Origin: Heminiphilus faecis
Lineage (GTDB): Bacteria > Bacteroidota > Bacteroidia > Bacteroidales > Muribaculaceae
Direction of reading: 5' to 3'
Assembly: GCF_008728965.1 (NCBI RefSeq)
Contig: NZ_VSMC01000014.1
Span: forward strand, 1-64,000
DNA length: 64,000 bases
Shown: positions 45,325-54,099 of the stretch, piece after piece
Layout: each line of letters begins with the position of its first letter
How positions within the stretch are numbered: the stretch's first letter is position 1
Made by a program: the position numbers and the translations under genes
Notes under the pieces: generated by a model
What the model was told of the DNA's origin: nothing
What the model saw: only the letters and a program-made list of their open reading frames with translations
Database searches by the model: none

Positions 45325-45841
45325 GTGGGAAGAACTCAAACTTATCGCACAATGCGTGGCCGGTGACAACCGGCACGCATTTGAGCGATTGGTTGAAGAA
45401 TACAACGACGGGCTGCGTCGCTTCCTGCTCAATCTCACTCTTGGCGACGTATCATTAACCGATGACTTGGCCCAAGAAACATTTATAAAAGCCTACCTGT
45501 CGCTACGTTCTTATCAGGGACTGGCTCGGTTTAAGACTTGGCTCTACCGCATAGCCTACAACGAATACTACACCTATCTTAGAAAGACCCGTGAGTTTCG
45601 CCTTGATGACAATATGACCGACAAACGCGATATAAGTCCGCATCTCGGCGACGATGCAAGAATGGATCTCGAACAGTGCATAGCGGCGCTCAACGAAAAC
45701 GAACGTTCGGTAGTTTTGTTATTTTATATGGAAGACCGCCCCATAAAAGAGATAGCCCAAATAACAGGGATGCCCGCCGGCACGGTGAAATCCCATATAG
45801 CAAGAGCCAAAGTAAAAATGGCTAAAGTATTAGAAAACTAA
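45314..45841 (+). CDS. ECF-type RNA polymerase sigma factor
   Basis: This encodes 175 aa from the ATG at 45314; the longer frame upstream is a shadow of the preceding gene. Region 2 (AFERLVEEYNDGLRRFLLNL, then LAQETFIKAYLSLRSYQGLARFKTWLYRIAYNEYYTYLR) binds the -10 element and core polymerase. Region 4 (LNENERSVVLLFYMEDRPIKEIAQITGMPAGTVKSHIARAKVKM) is a helix-turn-helix for the -35 element. The target genes are unknown. Confidence 0.93.
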   Translation: MLTKWEELKLIAQCVAGDNRHAFERLVEEYNDGLRRFLLNLTLGDVSLTDDLAQETFIKAYLSLRSYQGLARFKTWLYRIAYNEYYTYLRKTREFRLDDNMTDKRDISPHLGDDARMDLEQCIAALNENERSVVLLFYMEDRPIKEIAQITGMPAGTVKSHIARAKVKMAKVLEN

Positions 45842-45853
45842 AAACGCAGATAT

Positions 45854-46183
45854 ATGATAAAAAATATCGATGACACGGAATTGAAGCAATTGTTTAAGAA
45901 AGAGCTTCCGCAAGCTCCCGAAAATCCATGGTTCACGCGTAAAGTCATGAACAGACTGCCAGAAAAAGAATTCAAAGTATTTTCTTGGATAGAATACCTC
46001 TCATACGCCATAGCCATTGTGGGGCTTGTAATCTATTGGGCTATATTTTGTCGTGATCTTAAAGAGGCGGCAACCATAACAATGCAAGACATAATATCAT
46101 ACACGGCCCTTACAGTCACAGGCTTCTTTATTGCCATCAGTTTTGTGGCGCCAAAGGTAAAGCGCTGGCTTATGGAACCGTAG
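45854..46183 (+). CDS. Probable membrane anti-sigma factor
   Basis: This 109-aa protein has an N-terminal cytoplasmic part (DDTELKQLFKKELPQAPENPWFTRKVMNRLP) and two hydrophobic helices (about 45-65 and 78-98). The first part resembles the short sigma-binding segments of Bacteroidota anti-sigma proteins. The gene is 12 nt after the ECF sigma gene. The anti-sigma role is inferred from layout. Confidence 0.7.
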   Translation: MIKNIDDTELKQLFKKELPQAPENPWFTRKVMNRLPEKEFKVFSWIEYLSYAIAIVGLVIYWAIFCRDLKEAATITMQDIISYTALTVTGFFIAISFVAPKVKRWLMEP

Positions 46184-46210
46184 AAGCATAAGCCTCTGTC
46201 TGTCATAAAT

Positions 46211-46243
46211 AAAGAGCATGGATGCTTGGCATCCATGCTCTTT
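46211..46243. terminator. Bidirectional terminator between sigma operon and prs
   Basis: AAAGAGCATGGATG (46211-46224), loop CTTGG, CATCCATGCTCTTT (46230-46243): a perfect 14-bp stem in the gap between convergent operons. Confidence 0.85.
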
Positions 46244-46266
46244 CAGTCATTTGAACCGATTTATTG

Positions 46267-47199
46267 TCAAATCAGATATTGCGAAGATATCGACTGATTC
46301 TCGTGTACACGACGTATAGTATCGGCAAACAGACGAGCTACCGACAATATAGTGCACTTGCGGCAAGAACCGGTATAGGGAATACTATTGGTAAATATCA
46401 TTTCCTCTATTGAAGAATCGTTTACACGGTCACTTGCCGGATCACTCATTATAGCGTGAGAGCACAATGCCCTGACACTCTTGGCGCCCTCCGACATCAT
46501 AAGATCGGCAGCTTTGGTAATCGTACCGGCCGTATCGACCATATCATCGATCAGTATAACGTTTTTATCCTTGACGTCACCGATCACCGTCATCGAAGCC
46601 ACTACGTTAGCCTTGGCCCGCTGCTTGTGACAGAGTACCAAAGGCACATCAAAGTATTTGGCATAATTGTTGGCTCTCTTGGCTCCTCCCACATCAGGAG
46701 TGGCTATAACCATATCATTAAGATGAAGCGATTCTATATACGGTATAAACACCGAAGAGGCATAAAGATGATCGACAGGAACATTGAAGAAGCCCTGTAT
46801 CTGGTCGGCATGCAAATCCATGCATATCACACGGTCAACTCCAGCGGTGCTAAGCAGGTCAGCCACCAATTTTGCGGCGATAGACACACGGGGCTTATCC
46901 TTGCGGTCCTGACGGGCCCAGCCGAAATATGGCATCACTGCAATTATAGAAGCAGCCGAAGCACGCTTGGCCGCATCAATCATAAGCAGCAACTCCATGA
47001 GATTGTCGCTGTCAGGGAAAGTGGACTGTACAAGAAAAACTTCACATCCACGGATTGATTCTTCAAACGACACTTCAAACTCGCCGTCGGCAAAATGCAG
47101 AATATTCATTTTACCGAGTTCAACACCGAGATCCTTGCAAATCTCTTTTGCCATGTATTCTGACTTTGTGCCGGCAAAGACCTTAAATGGAGGTAACAT
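46267..47199 (-). CDS. prs: Ribose-phosphate pyrophosphokinase
   Basis: This 310-aa cytoplasmic enzyme makes PRPP from ribose 5-phosphate and ATP for nucleotide, histidine, tryptophan and NAD synthesis. It carries the family's ADGEFEVSFEESIRG, MPYFGWARQDRKDKPR (ATP loop), CMDLHADQIQGFFNVPVDHL and PRPP-binding VILIDDMVDTAGTI. A -7 box (CAAATTTA, TAAATTTG on the minus strand, 47234-47241) lies 35 nt upstream. Confidence 0.97.
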   Translation of the reverse strand: MLPPFKVFAGTKSEYMAKEICKDLGVELGKMNILHFADGEFEVSFEESIRGCEVFLVQSTFPDSDNLMELLLMIDAAKRASAASIIAVMPYFGWARQDRKDKPRVSIAAKLVADLLSTAGVDRVICMDLHADQIQGFFNVPVDHLYASSVFIPYIESLHLNDMVIATPDVGGAKRANNYAKYFDVPLVLCHKQRAKANVVASMTVIGDVKDKNVILIDDMVDTAGTITKAADLMMSEGAKSVRALCSHAIMSDPASDRVNDSSIEEMIFTNSIPYTGSCRKCTILSVARLFADTIRRVHENQSISSQYLI

Positions 47200-47238
47200 T
47201 ACTCAAGAAAATTTTTAGATTGGAATTTTGCTGCAAAT

Positions 47239-48987
47239 TTATCGTTTTTTACTGTTATTTCCCCTATTGCCCGAGGATTTTTTATCATCATCAATGACAT
47301 TTTTATGCTTTATCTTCCATACGACAGCATCATTAGGGCCGATTTCGGTATCAAAAGTCTTTTCCGACGAAATATTTTTCCTCATCATGTCTTTGGACAG
47401 CAACTCAGTAGCTACGCAATCGCCTTCAGGAATGCTGAGAACGTCAAATGCATGCCGGGGAATGTTTATTTTCAGGCTGCATGATTCGGAGCTGAAATTA
47501 ACGGCGACAATCAATGTCTCGTCATCGCAACTTCTCAGAAACACATACTGACGATGCGGATTCAGAGTAGGATTGTCGTAGTTGACATACATAAGGTCGA
47601 AGAAACGCCCGCGCGCAATTGCTTTCTCACTATTGCATAGACGCAAAATAGCGATATACTTTTCACGTAACCATATCTCACGACCATCAAGCAACTCATT
47701 GTCGCACTTGCCGTCATTGAACCACCGTCTTAGTGTGGGCACACTCCAGTAATCAAATATAGTCGTGCGACCGTCATATCCGCTGTAGCCCTCGGCATCA
47801 AGAGCCTGCTCTCCCAATTCCTGACCGGCATATATCATCATAGGACCGGTACTGATAAACGCACTTACGACAAGCGAAGGTATGACAAGACTCGGGTCAC
47901 CGGCGTAAAATTTTGAGCCGAAACGCTGCTCATCATGATTCTCAAGAAAGTTAAGCATATGCTCACCTATGCCGTCAACAGTCTGCCAGCAGTGAGTGAG
48001 CTGAGCGGCCGAAACATTATGACACTGTATGCCACGAAGAGTATCATAAAGATTCACCTTATCATAAAGATAATCAAAACCTCCGCGATTAATAAAGTCG
48101 CGGTACAATGCCACATCATATATCTCCGCTATAAATATGATATGCGGATAACGCTCTTTTATATTGGGTATAGCCCACTGCCAGAATTCAATAGGCACCA
48201 TATGGGCCATATCGCAGCGGAAACCGTCAACACCTTTCTCGGCCCAATAACGCAGTATATCAAGCATCTGAAACCATGTCTTGGGTATCGGATAGAAGTG
48301 CTTAGAACCGTCACCGTAATCTATTCCGTAATTCAATTTCACCGTTTCATACCAGTCATAGGGTGAAGGGAAAGCGGTAAAGCAATCATTACCCGATGCC
48401 TTTGCAGGAAATTCGACATAAGCGTCATTGCCCTGCCCAAGATCAATTGACGGAGCAAAAAGCTGGTGAGGTATGTAATAGAAGTTATTGTCACGGTCAA
48501 AGAAGCGATTTCGGTTGTCACCAACTCCGAAATCCACCACACCGCGTGGTTTTGCATCGGATATATACTGTCGCGACACATGATTTGGCACAAAGTCGAC
48601 TATCACCCTCATGCCGGTATCATGCGTTCTGACAAGAAGCGCCTCGAATTCCTCCATGCGTCGATTGACATCGACCGCTATGTCGGGATCTACATCATAG
48701 TAGTCCTTTATCGCATAAGGCGAACCCGCCTTACCCTTTACTACATGTTTGTTGTCGCGGGCTATGCCGTAACGCGAATAATCGGTCTGCACCGAATGCT
48801 CTATAATTCCCGTATACCATATATGAGTTATCCCGAGGTCCTTTATCTTTCTAAGGACCTTGGAAGTTATGTCATTCATTTTTCCCGAGCCGTTCTGCTC
48901 AATCGTACCGTTAGGCACGCAGTTCTGATTCCTGTTGGCAAACAGCCTCGGCAACATCTGGTAAATTACCGGTTTTCCATTGTTCAT
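47239..48987 (-). CDS. GH13 alpha-amylase family enzyme
   Basis: This 582-aa protein has no signal peptide and so is probably cytoplasmic. Its (beta/alpha)8-barrel motifs are all present: DFVPNHV (region I), GVDGFRCDMAHMVP with the nucleophile Asp (region II), IFIAEIYD with the acid/base Glu (region III), and FLENHDEQR (region IV). The C-terminal beta domain is followed by a basic tail (DDDKKSSGNRGNNSKKR). It would act on alpha-1,4-glucans such as glycogen or maltodextrin, although substrate specificity is unknown. It is downstream of the patatin gene in the same direction. Confidence 0.9.
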   Translation of the reverse strand: MNNGKPVIYQMLPRLFANRNQNCVPNGTIEQNGSGKMNDITSKVLRKIKDLGITHIWYTGIIEHSVQTDYSRYGIARDNKHVVKGKAGSPYAIKDYYDVDPDIAVDVNRRMEEFEALLVRTHDTGMRVIVDFVPNHVSRQYISDAKPRGVVDFGVGDNRNRFFDRDNNFYYIPHQLFAPSIDLGQGNDAYVEFPAKASGNDCFTAFPSPYDWYETVKLNYGIDYGDGSKHFYPIPKTWFQMLDILRYWAEKGVDGFRCDMAHMVPIEFWQWAIPNIKERYPHIIFIAEIYDVALYRDFINRGGFDYLYDKVNLYDTLRGIQCHNVSAAQLTHCWQTVDGIGEHMLNFLENHDEQRFGSKFYAGDPSLVIPSLVVSAFISTGPMMIYAGQELGEQALDAEGYSGYDGRTTIFDYWSVPTLRRWFNDGKCDNELLDGREIWLREKYIAILRLCNSEKAIARGRFFDLMYVNYDNPTLNPHRQYVFLRSCDDETLIVAVNFSSESCSLKINIPRHAFDVLSIPEGDCVATELLSKDMMRKNISSEKTFDTEIGPNDAVVWKIKHKNVIDDDKKSSGNRGNNSKKR

Positions 48988-49000
48988 ATCAACTTGTCAT

Positions 49001-49780
49001 TCAAACATTAACGAGCCCCGATTTCAACAAGGCCTCTTTCGCACATTTATATCCACTTTTAAACACTCGTTCCTTTTCATGAAGATTGAATACCTTCAGG
49101 TCGGCAATAGCCTCGGTCGACACCACAAGATCGCACAATTTTATATCACCTACGGCGTTGGTGCGGGCCATCAGATGATAAGTACGCTGAGCCACATCGA
49201 TTATAGTACCGTTATACGCCTTGCCTTTTACCAAGGGGCTCACATTGACTCCGATCAGATATTCACATTCATCCCTGATAGCCCATGACGGAAGATTATG
49301 AAGTACTCCTCCGTCAACATAATTGGCCCCGTCGATCCTTACAGGCTTAAATACTATAGGCATGGCACACGAGGCCATGACCCGATCGGCAATAATGCCC
49401 TCGCGCCATTGTACCGGAACACAGTGGTCAAGATCGGTAGCACATATCACAGTAGGCATCTTACAGTCTTCAAGGCGCTCAACCGCAAGACTTTTGCGCA
49501 GAAATGACTTAAAGCCGTTCATTTTGAAAAATCCGTCCTTCGGCACACTTATTTCGCAGAAGTCTGAAAATTTATTATTGTAAAACAGCTTCATTATTTC
49601 AAGCGGAGCAAGTCCTGACCCATACATGGCCGCCGCGATGGACCCGGCACTTACACCGGCTATGATGTCGGGCTTGACACCAAGCTCATCCAATGCATAC
49701 AAGGCACCAAGATGCGCGAATCCGCGGGCACCTCCGCCGCTGAGGGCCAACCCTATCTTATATGGTTTATTTTTAGCCAA
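49001..49780 (-). CDS. Patatin-like phospholipase (RssA-type)
   Basis: This 259-aa protein has the oxyanion motif SGGGARGFAHLG (residues 14-25). Nucleophile Ser44 lies in GVSAGS, and the Asp of the dyad in DGGVLHNLP. It is a bacterial patatin without a signal peptide, likely a cytoplasmic lipid acyl hydrolase. A -7 box (CAAAATTA at 49809-49816, TAATTTTG on the minus strand) lies 28 nt upstream. Confidence 0.9.
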   Translation of the reverse strand: MAKNKPYKIGLALSGGGARGFAHLGALYALDELGVKPDIIAGVSAGSIAAAMYGSGLAPLEIMKLFYNNKFSDFCEISVPKDGFFKMNGFKSFLRKSLAVERLEDCKMPTVICATDLDHCVPVQWREGIIADRVMASCAMPIVFKPVRIDGANYVDGGVLHNLPSWAIRDECEYLIGVNVSPLVKGKAYNGTIIDVAQRTYHLMARTNAVGDIKLCDLVVSTEAIADLKVFNLHEKERVFKSGYKCAKEALLKSGLVNV

Positions 49781-50020
49781 TATTAAAAGAGTGTTTTTAT
49801 TTATAACACAAAATTATAACATTTTCCCTATAATATAAGATGACCGACACAACTTTTTCACAAATTGCCGCCCATACGAAGTCAGCGACACCGTTCAAAA
49901 CAATATGTCGCCCCTTTTATCTTACTGCTATATAAGCCTTAACCCGCCAAGTATACGTGTTTTTGAAAAAGCGGCCGATATTTCCCTCTTAAAAATTAGG
50001 ACTATGTTGGGTAAAAGTAC

Positions 50021-50028
50021 TATTTTTG
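50021..50028 (+). promoter_or_regulatory. -7 box of the dnaN operon
   Basis: TATTTTTG, 34 nt before the dnaN ATG. A clear -33 partner was not found. Confidence 0.5.
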
Positions 50029-50062
50029 TAGGTTAAATGACAACAATAAAACCAATATAGTT

Positions 50063-51190
50063 ATGAAGTTCAATGTCTCCAGTAAGACGCTATACAGCTA
50101 CGTTTCGGCTGTCAGCAAAGTGATTAACTCCAAAAACGCCCTTACCGTACTCAACAACTTCCTGTTTGAGCTAAATGACAATCTTCTGACTATCACGGCT
50201 TCCGACCTTGAAAACACACTTGTGGCAAGTCTTACCGTGATGGACGGAGAGGGCTCGGGAAAATTCTGTATCGACGCACGCCGCATCGTGGATCTGCTCA
50301 AGGAGATGCCTGATCAAGGCATAGAGTTCATAATAGACGACAACAATCTGTCGGTAGAAATCAAATACAACAACGGTAACTACAGTTTCATTGCACTTAA
50401 CGGAAACGAATACCCGTCCAATGAGAATACCGATGACGAAAGCGCGTTCTCGTTCAATTACCCCACCGACCAGTTGATAAAAGGTATCGACAACACTTTA
50501 TTTGCCGTCGGCAACGATGACCTTCGTCCGCAGATGATGGGTATACTATGGGACATAAAAGACGATGCCATAACATTTGTGGCCACCGATACACGCAAAC
50601 TCGTCCGTTACTCCAACAACGCTAAAGCCCCGGGATATGAAGGGTCGTTCATACTTCCGGTAAAACCGGCAACCGTCATCAAAAACGTATTTGCAAAAGA
50701 AGCTGAAATCAAGATTACGGTATCGCCCAAAAGCGCTACATTCGAAAGTGCTTCGTTCAAGTTCAACTGCCGCTTCATAAAAGGTTCTTTCCCCGACTAC
50801 AACCGCGTTATACCTACCAATAATCCTTATGTAGTCACGGTTGACCGCCATTCATTCCTTAATGCGGTGCGTCGTGTTGGAGTATTTGTAGACCAAGGCC
50901 ACGGCCTTGTGAAATTCAAGATTGAGAAAGACAAGATGATACTACGCGCCACCGACAATAACTTCTGCACGTCGGCACGCGAGGAAGTAGCTTGCGACTT
51001 CACCGGCAATGATATGATCATAGGCTTCAGCGCTCCTTATCTTATCGAGATTTCAAGCACCATATCAACTGACGAACTTATCATAAAACTTTCCGATCCG
51101 AGCCGTCCCGGAGTATTTGTCCCCTCCGATGAAAAAGAGGGCGACAACCTGCTCATGCTGCTCATGCCCATGACCGTCACCGACTTCTAA
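50063..51190 (+). CDS. dnaN: DNA polymerase III subunit beta (sliding clamp)
   Basis: This 375-aa protein is the dimeric ring that tethers replicative polymerase to DNA. The three-domain repeat is visible, with N-terminal MKFNVSSKTLYSYVSAVSKVI and the C-terminal cleft ending in MLLMPMTV. dnaA is not next to it, so the classical dnaA-dnaN origin context is absent, as is usual in Bacteroidales. It heads a same-strand run: exonuclease, coaBC, PorD-like, recN, rlmB. Confidence 0.97.
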   Translation: MKFNVSSKTLYSYVSAVSKVINSKNALTVLNNFLFELNDNLLTITASDLENTLVASLTVMDGEGSGKFCIDARRIVDLLKEMPDQGIEFIIDDNNLSVEIKYNNGNYSFIALNGNEYPSNENTDDESAFSFNYPTDQLIKGIDNTLFAVGNDDLRPQMMGILWDIKDDAITFVATDTRKLVRYSNNAKAPGYEGSFILPVKPATVIKNVFAKEAEIKITVSPKSATFESASFKFNCRFIKGSFPDYNRVIPTNNPYVVTVDRHSFLNAVRRVGVFVDQGHGLVKFKIEKDKMILRATDNNFCTSAREEVACDFTGNDMIIGFSAPYLIEISSTISTDELIIKLSDPSRPGVFVPSDEKEGDNLLMLLMPMTVTDF

Positions 51191-51207
51191 TTAAAGTATT
51201 ATATTTA

Positions 51208-51969
51208 ATGGAACTCAATCTGAGAAACCCTATAGTATTCTTCGACCTCGAAACTACAGGCACCAACATATTACGCGATAAAATAGTAGAAATATCATAT
51301 ATTAAGGTAATGCCCTCCGGCGCCGAAACCGAGCGTACACTGCGTATCAATCCGGGAATACCCATTCCGGCCGAAGCTACAGCCGTGCATCATATCACTG
51401 ATGAAGATGTAAAAGAATGCCCTACGTTCAAGCAGGTGGCGCAAGACCTCGCCAAGGTATTTCTCGGCTGTGACATAGCCGGCTTCAACTCCAATCGCTT
51501 CGATGTGCCTCTGCTTATGCAGGAATTCTCGCTTGCAGGAGTGGATATCGATCTCGCCCGTCATAAATTTATTGATGTACAGAACATATTCCATAAGATG
51601 GAACAGCGCACTCTCGTGGCCGCCTACAAATTTTATTGCGGGAAAGACCTTGAAGAAGCTCACTCGGCCAACGCCGACACAAGAGCCACATACGAAGTGC
51701 TGAAAGCTCAACTCGACCGTTATCCCTCGCTCAAGAACGACATAGCTTACCTCTCTGAATTTTCATGTCATAACAAAAATGCCGATCTTATGGGCCGCAT
51801 AATCTTCAACAATGAAGACAAGGAGGTATTTAACTTCGGTAAATATAAAGGTGAAGAGGTAGAAAAAGTATTTCGACGTGATCCCGGATATTACAGCTGG
51901 ATGATGCAAGGCGAATTTGCCGAAAACACCAAACAGGTCATTACACGCATAAGAATGCGCATGAAATAA
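51208..51969 (+). CDS. DnaQ-like 3'-5' exonuclease
   Basis: This 253-aa protein has a DEDDh exonuclease domain at residues 8-175. Exo I is FFDLETTGTN, the Exo II region is GFNSNRFDVPLL, and Exo III is HSANADTRATYEVL. The C-terminal 70 residues (FNFGKYKGEEVEKVFRRDPGYYSWMM) resemble the DUF3820-type module fused to such nucleases. Placed 17 nt after dnaN, it is a likely proofreading or repair exonuclease acting with the clamp. Confidence 0.92.
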   Translation: MELNLRNPIVFFDLETTGTNILRDKIVEISYIKVMPSGAETERTLRINPGIPIPAEATAVHHITDEDVKECPTFKQVAQDLAKVFLGCDIAGFNSNRFDVPLLMQEFSLAGVDIDLARHKFIDVQNIFHKMEQRTLVAAYKFYCGKDLEEAHSANADTRATYEVLKAQLDRYPSLKNDIAYLSEFSCHNKNADLMGRIIFNNEDKEVFNFGKYKGEEVEKVFRRDPGYYSWMMQGEFAENTKQVITRIRMRMK

Positions 51970-51979
51970 CTATATAATC

Positions 51980-53176
51980 ATGTTAAACGGCAAACATATA
52001 ATTCTTGGCATAACAGGAGGAATAGCTGCATACAAATCGGCAGTGCTTCTGCGTCTGATGATAAAAGCCGGAGCCGAAGTACAGGTAGTCATGACTCCGT
52101 CGGCAAAAGAGTTTATCACTCCTGTGACTCTGTCGGCATTAAGCGGCAAACCGGTTGTAAGCGAGTTCTTCACCGCCAACACAGGTGAATGGCACAGCCA
52201 TGTCGATCTCGGACTGTGGGCTGACGCCATGGTCATAGCACCCGCCACGGCATCGACCATCGCGAAAATGGCTACAGGCGTAGCCGACAATATACTTGTC
52301 ACCACATATCTGTCGGCCAAAGCTCCGGTATTCGTAGCACCGGCCATGGACCTCGACATGTTTGCACACCCAACTACCCGGCATAATCTCGAGCTGTTGC
52401 GTTCTTATGGCAACACGATAATAGAGCCGGCTTCCGGTGAGCTCGCAAGCCATCTTATCGGAAAGGGGCGCATGGAAGAGCCGGAAAATATACTTGAAGT
52501 CCTTGAAAAGCACTTTGCTAAAGCAGACGACCTTAAAGGACGAAAAGTACTCATTACAGCAGGCCCCACATACGAGCGCATCGATCCCGTACGCTTCATC
52601 GGCAATTACAGCACCGGCAAAATGGGTTACGCAATTGCGGAGGAAGCTGCGTCAAGAGGCGCGGAGGTAGTCTTGGTAAGCGGTCCTGTAGATCTGAAAG
52701 CGAAGCATCAGTCGATTAAAATAATATCAGTGGAGTCGGCACGCGAAATGCTTGAGGCATGTGAAAAGGACTTCGATTCATGCGATATAGCCATAATGTG
52801 CGCGGCGGTAGCCGATTATGCTCCTGTTCATTGTGCCGGCACCAAAATAAAACGTGAGGGGCATGAGGCACCGGTTATCGAACTCAAAAAAAATCCGGAT
52901 ATAGCGAAGACTCTCGGTGCAAAGAAAAAGGCAGGACAGATACTTGTAGGATTTGCTCTTGAAACCGATCATGAAGAAACTAACGCCCATACAAAACTTG
53001 CATCAAAAAATCTCGATATGATAGTGCTTAACTCATTACGGGACAAAGGCGCAGGGTTTGGAACCGACACAAACAAGGTCACCATCTTCACTTCCGACGG
53101 TCAGACAATGCCTTATGACACCAAAAGCAAGCGTGATGTTGCGGCAGATATAATAAACGCCATCATTTCTTTATGA
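51980..53176 (+). CDS. coaBC: Bifunctional CoaBC (phosphopantothenoylcysteine decarboxylase / synthetase)
   Basis: This 398-aa protein performs two steps of coenzyme A synthesis. The N-terminal flavin-dependent CoaC half carries GITGGIAAYKS, the catalytic-histidine segment WHSHVDLGLWAD and the PAMDLDMF loop. The C-terminal CoaB ligase half begins near residue 190 with VLITAGPTYERIDPVRFIGN. Its stop overlaps the next start (ATGA). Confidence 0.97.
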   Translation: MLNGKHIILGITGGIAAYKSAVLLRLMIKAGAEVQVVMTPSAKEFITPVTLSALSGKPVVSEFFTANTGEWHSHVDLGLWADAMVIAPATASTIAKMATGVADNILVTTYLSAKAPVFVAPAMDLDMFAHPTTRHNLELLRSYGNTIIEPASGELASHLIGKGRMEEPENILEVLEKHFAKADDLKGRKVLITAGPTYERIDPVRFIGNYSTGKMGYAIAEEAASRGAEVVLVSGPVDLKAKHQSIKIISVESAREMLEACEKDFDSCDIAIMCAAVADYAPVHCAGTKIKREGHEAPVIELKKNPDIAKTLGAKKKAGQILVGFALETDHEETNAHTKLASKNLDMIVLNSLRDKGAGFGTDTNKVTIFTSDGQTMPYDTKSKRDVAADIINAIISL

Positions 53177-54084
53177 TGACAGCACACACGGTCACGGCTT
53201 TATTCTTTTTACTCTTGACAGCTTCTTACATCGAAGCGCAGGAGTTGAATTGCCGTGTCACTGTGGATCGGTCGCAAGTGCAAGGTACCGGCGTTGCCGT
53301 ATTCGCCACTCTTGAAGATGCCATATCAGACTATCTGAACACGCGTAAGCGCACCGACGCCTCAATCTCGACAAACGAAAGAATAGACTGCACTTTTTTC
53401 TTCACCATAACAGGTTACGAACCGCCAGAAATGAGCGGCACTCTTCAGATACAGTCATCAAGACCCGTATATAACAGCGTGTATACAACCACCCTGATTA
53501 ACTTCAAGGATAATAAAATAAACTTCAAGTACAATGAAGGCGACCCTCTCGTATTTTCAGAAAACACGTTTGAAGGCAATCTCACCTCGATACTTGATTT
53601 TTACGCTTATCTGATAATTGCCATAGATTTCGACAGTTTTTCTCCCCGTGGCGGAGAGCCATATTATAAAAAGGCACAGGATATAGTATATCGGGCGCAG
53701 TCATCGGGCGAAAGCGGATGGAGAGCCTTTGAAGACACACGCAACCGCAGTGCGTTGCTGTCGGCCTATACCGACACCCACTCATCGGCACTACGCGACC
53801 TCCTGTACGAGTATCACCGCAATGGTCTTGATTTAATGGCATTAAGCCCCGATAAAGGACGCCACGCCATAACATCATCGCTTATACACCTCCAGAAAGT
53901 CCATGAGGCACATCCTGTGTCGGTAGGACTGGAGATATTCAGAGATGCCAAACTTGATGAACTCGTCAACCTGTATACACGGGCCGGGCAGGAAGAGCGA
54001 AACAAGGCCGTCGGCGTGCTTGAAAAGGTGTATCCTTCGGAGACACAACGGATGGCAATGATAAAACAAGGAGTAAACAAATAA
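53173..54084 (+). CDS. DUF4835 / PorD-like secreted protein
   Basis: This 303-aa protein has a signal peptide (MMTAHTVTALFFLLLTASYIEAQ). The body is conserved in Bacteroidota as DUF4835 (LNCRVTVDRSQVQGT, FTITGYEPPEMSGTLQIQSSRPVYNS, LDFYAYLIIAIDFDSFSPRGG). The family includes PorD of the type IX secretion system, but relatives occur in lineages lacking that system, so secretion is not proven here. The coaBC-DUF4835-recN order is a recurrent Bacteroidota arrangement. Confidence 0.88.
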   Translation: MMTAHTVTALFFLLLTASYIEAQELNCRVTVDRSQVQGTGVAVFATLEDAISDYLNTRKRTDASISTNERIDCTFFFTITGYEPPEMSGTLQIQSSRPVYNSVYTTTLINFKDNKINFKYNEGDPLVFSENTFEGNLTSILDFYAYLIIAIDFDSFSPRGGEPYYKKAQDIVYRAQSSGESGWRAFEDTRNRSALLSAYTDTHSSALRDLLYEYHRNGLDLMALSPDKGRHAITSSLIHLQKVHEAHPVSVGLEIFRDAKLDELVNLYTRAGQEERNKAVGVLEKVYPSETQRMAMIKQGVNK

Positions 54085-54099
54085 ATAGCACAAAACCGT

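Noticed and set aside
49781-50062. Possible replication origin next to dnaN
   Set aside because: No dnaA gene, no DnaA-box cluster noted, and no DNA-unwinding element beyond ordinary AT-rich promoter DNA.
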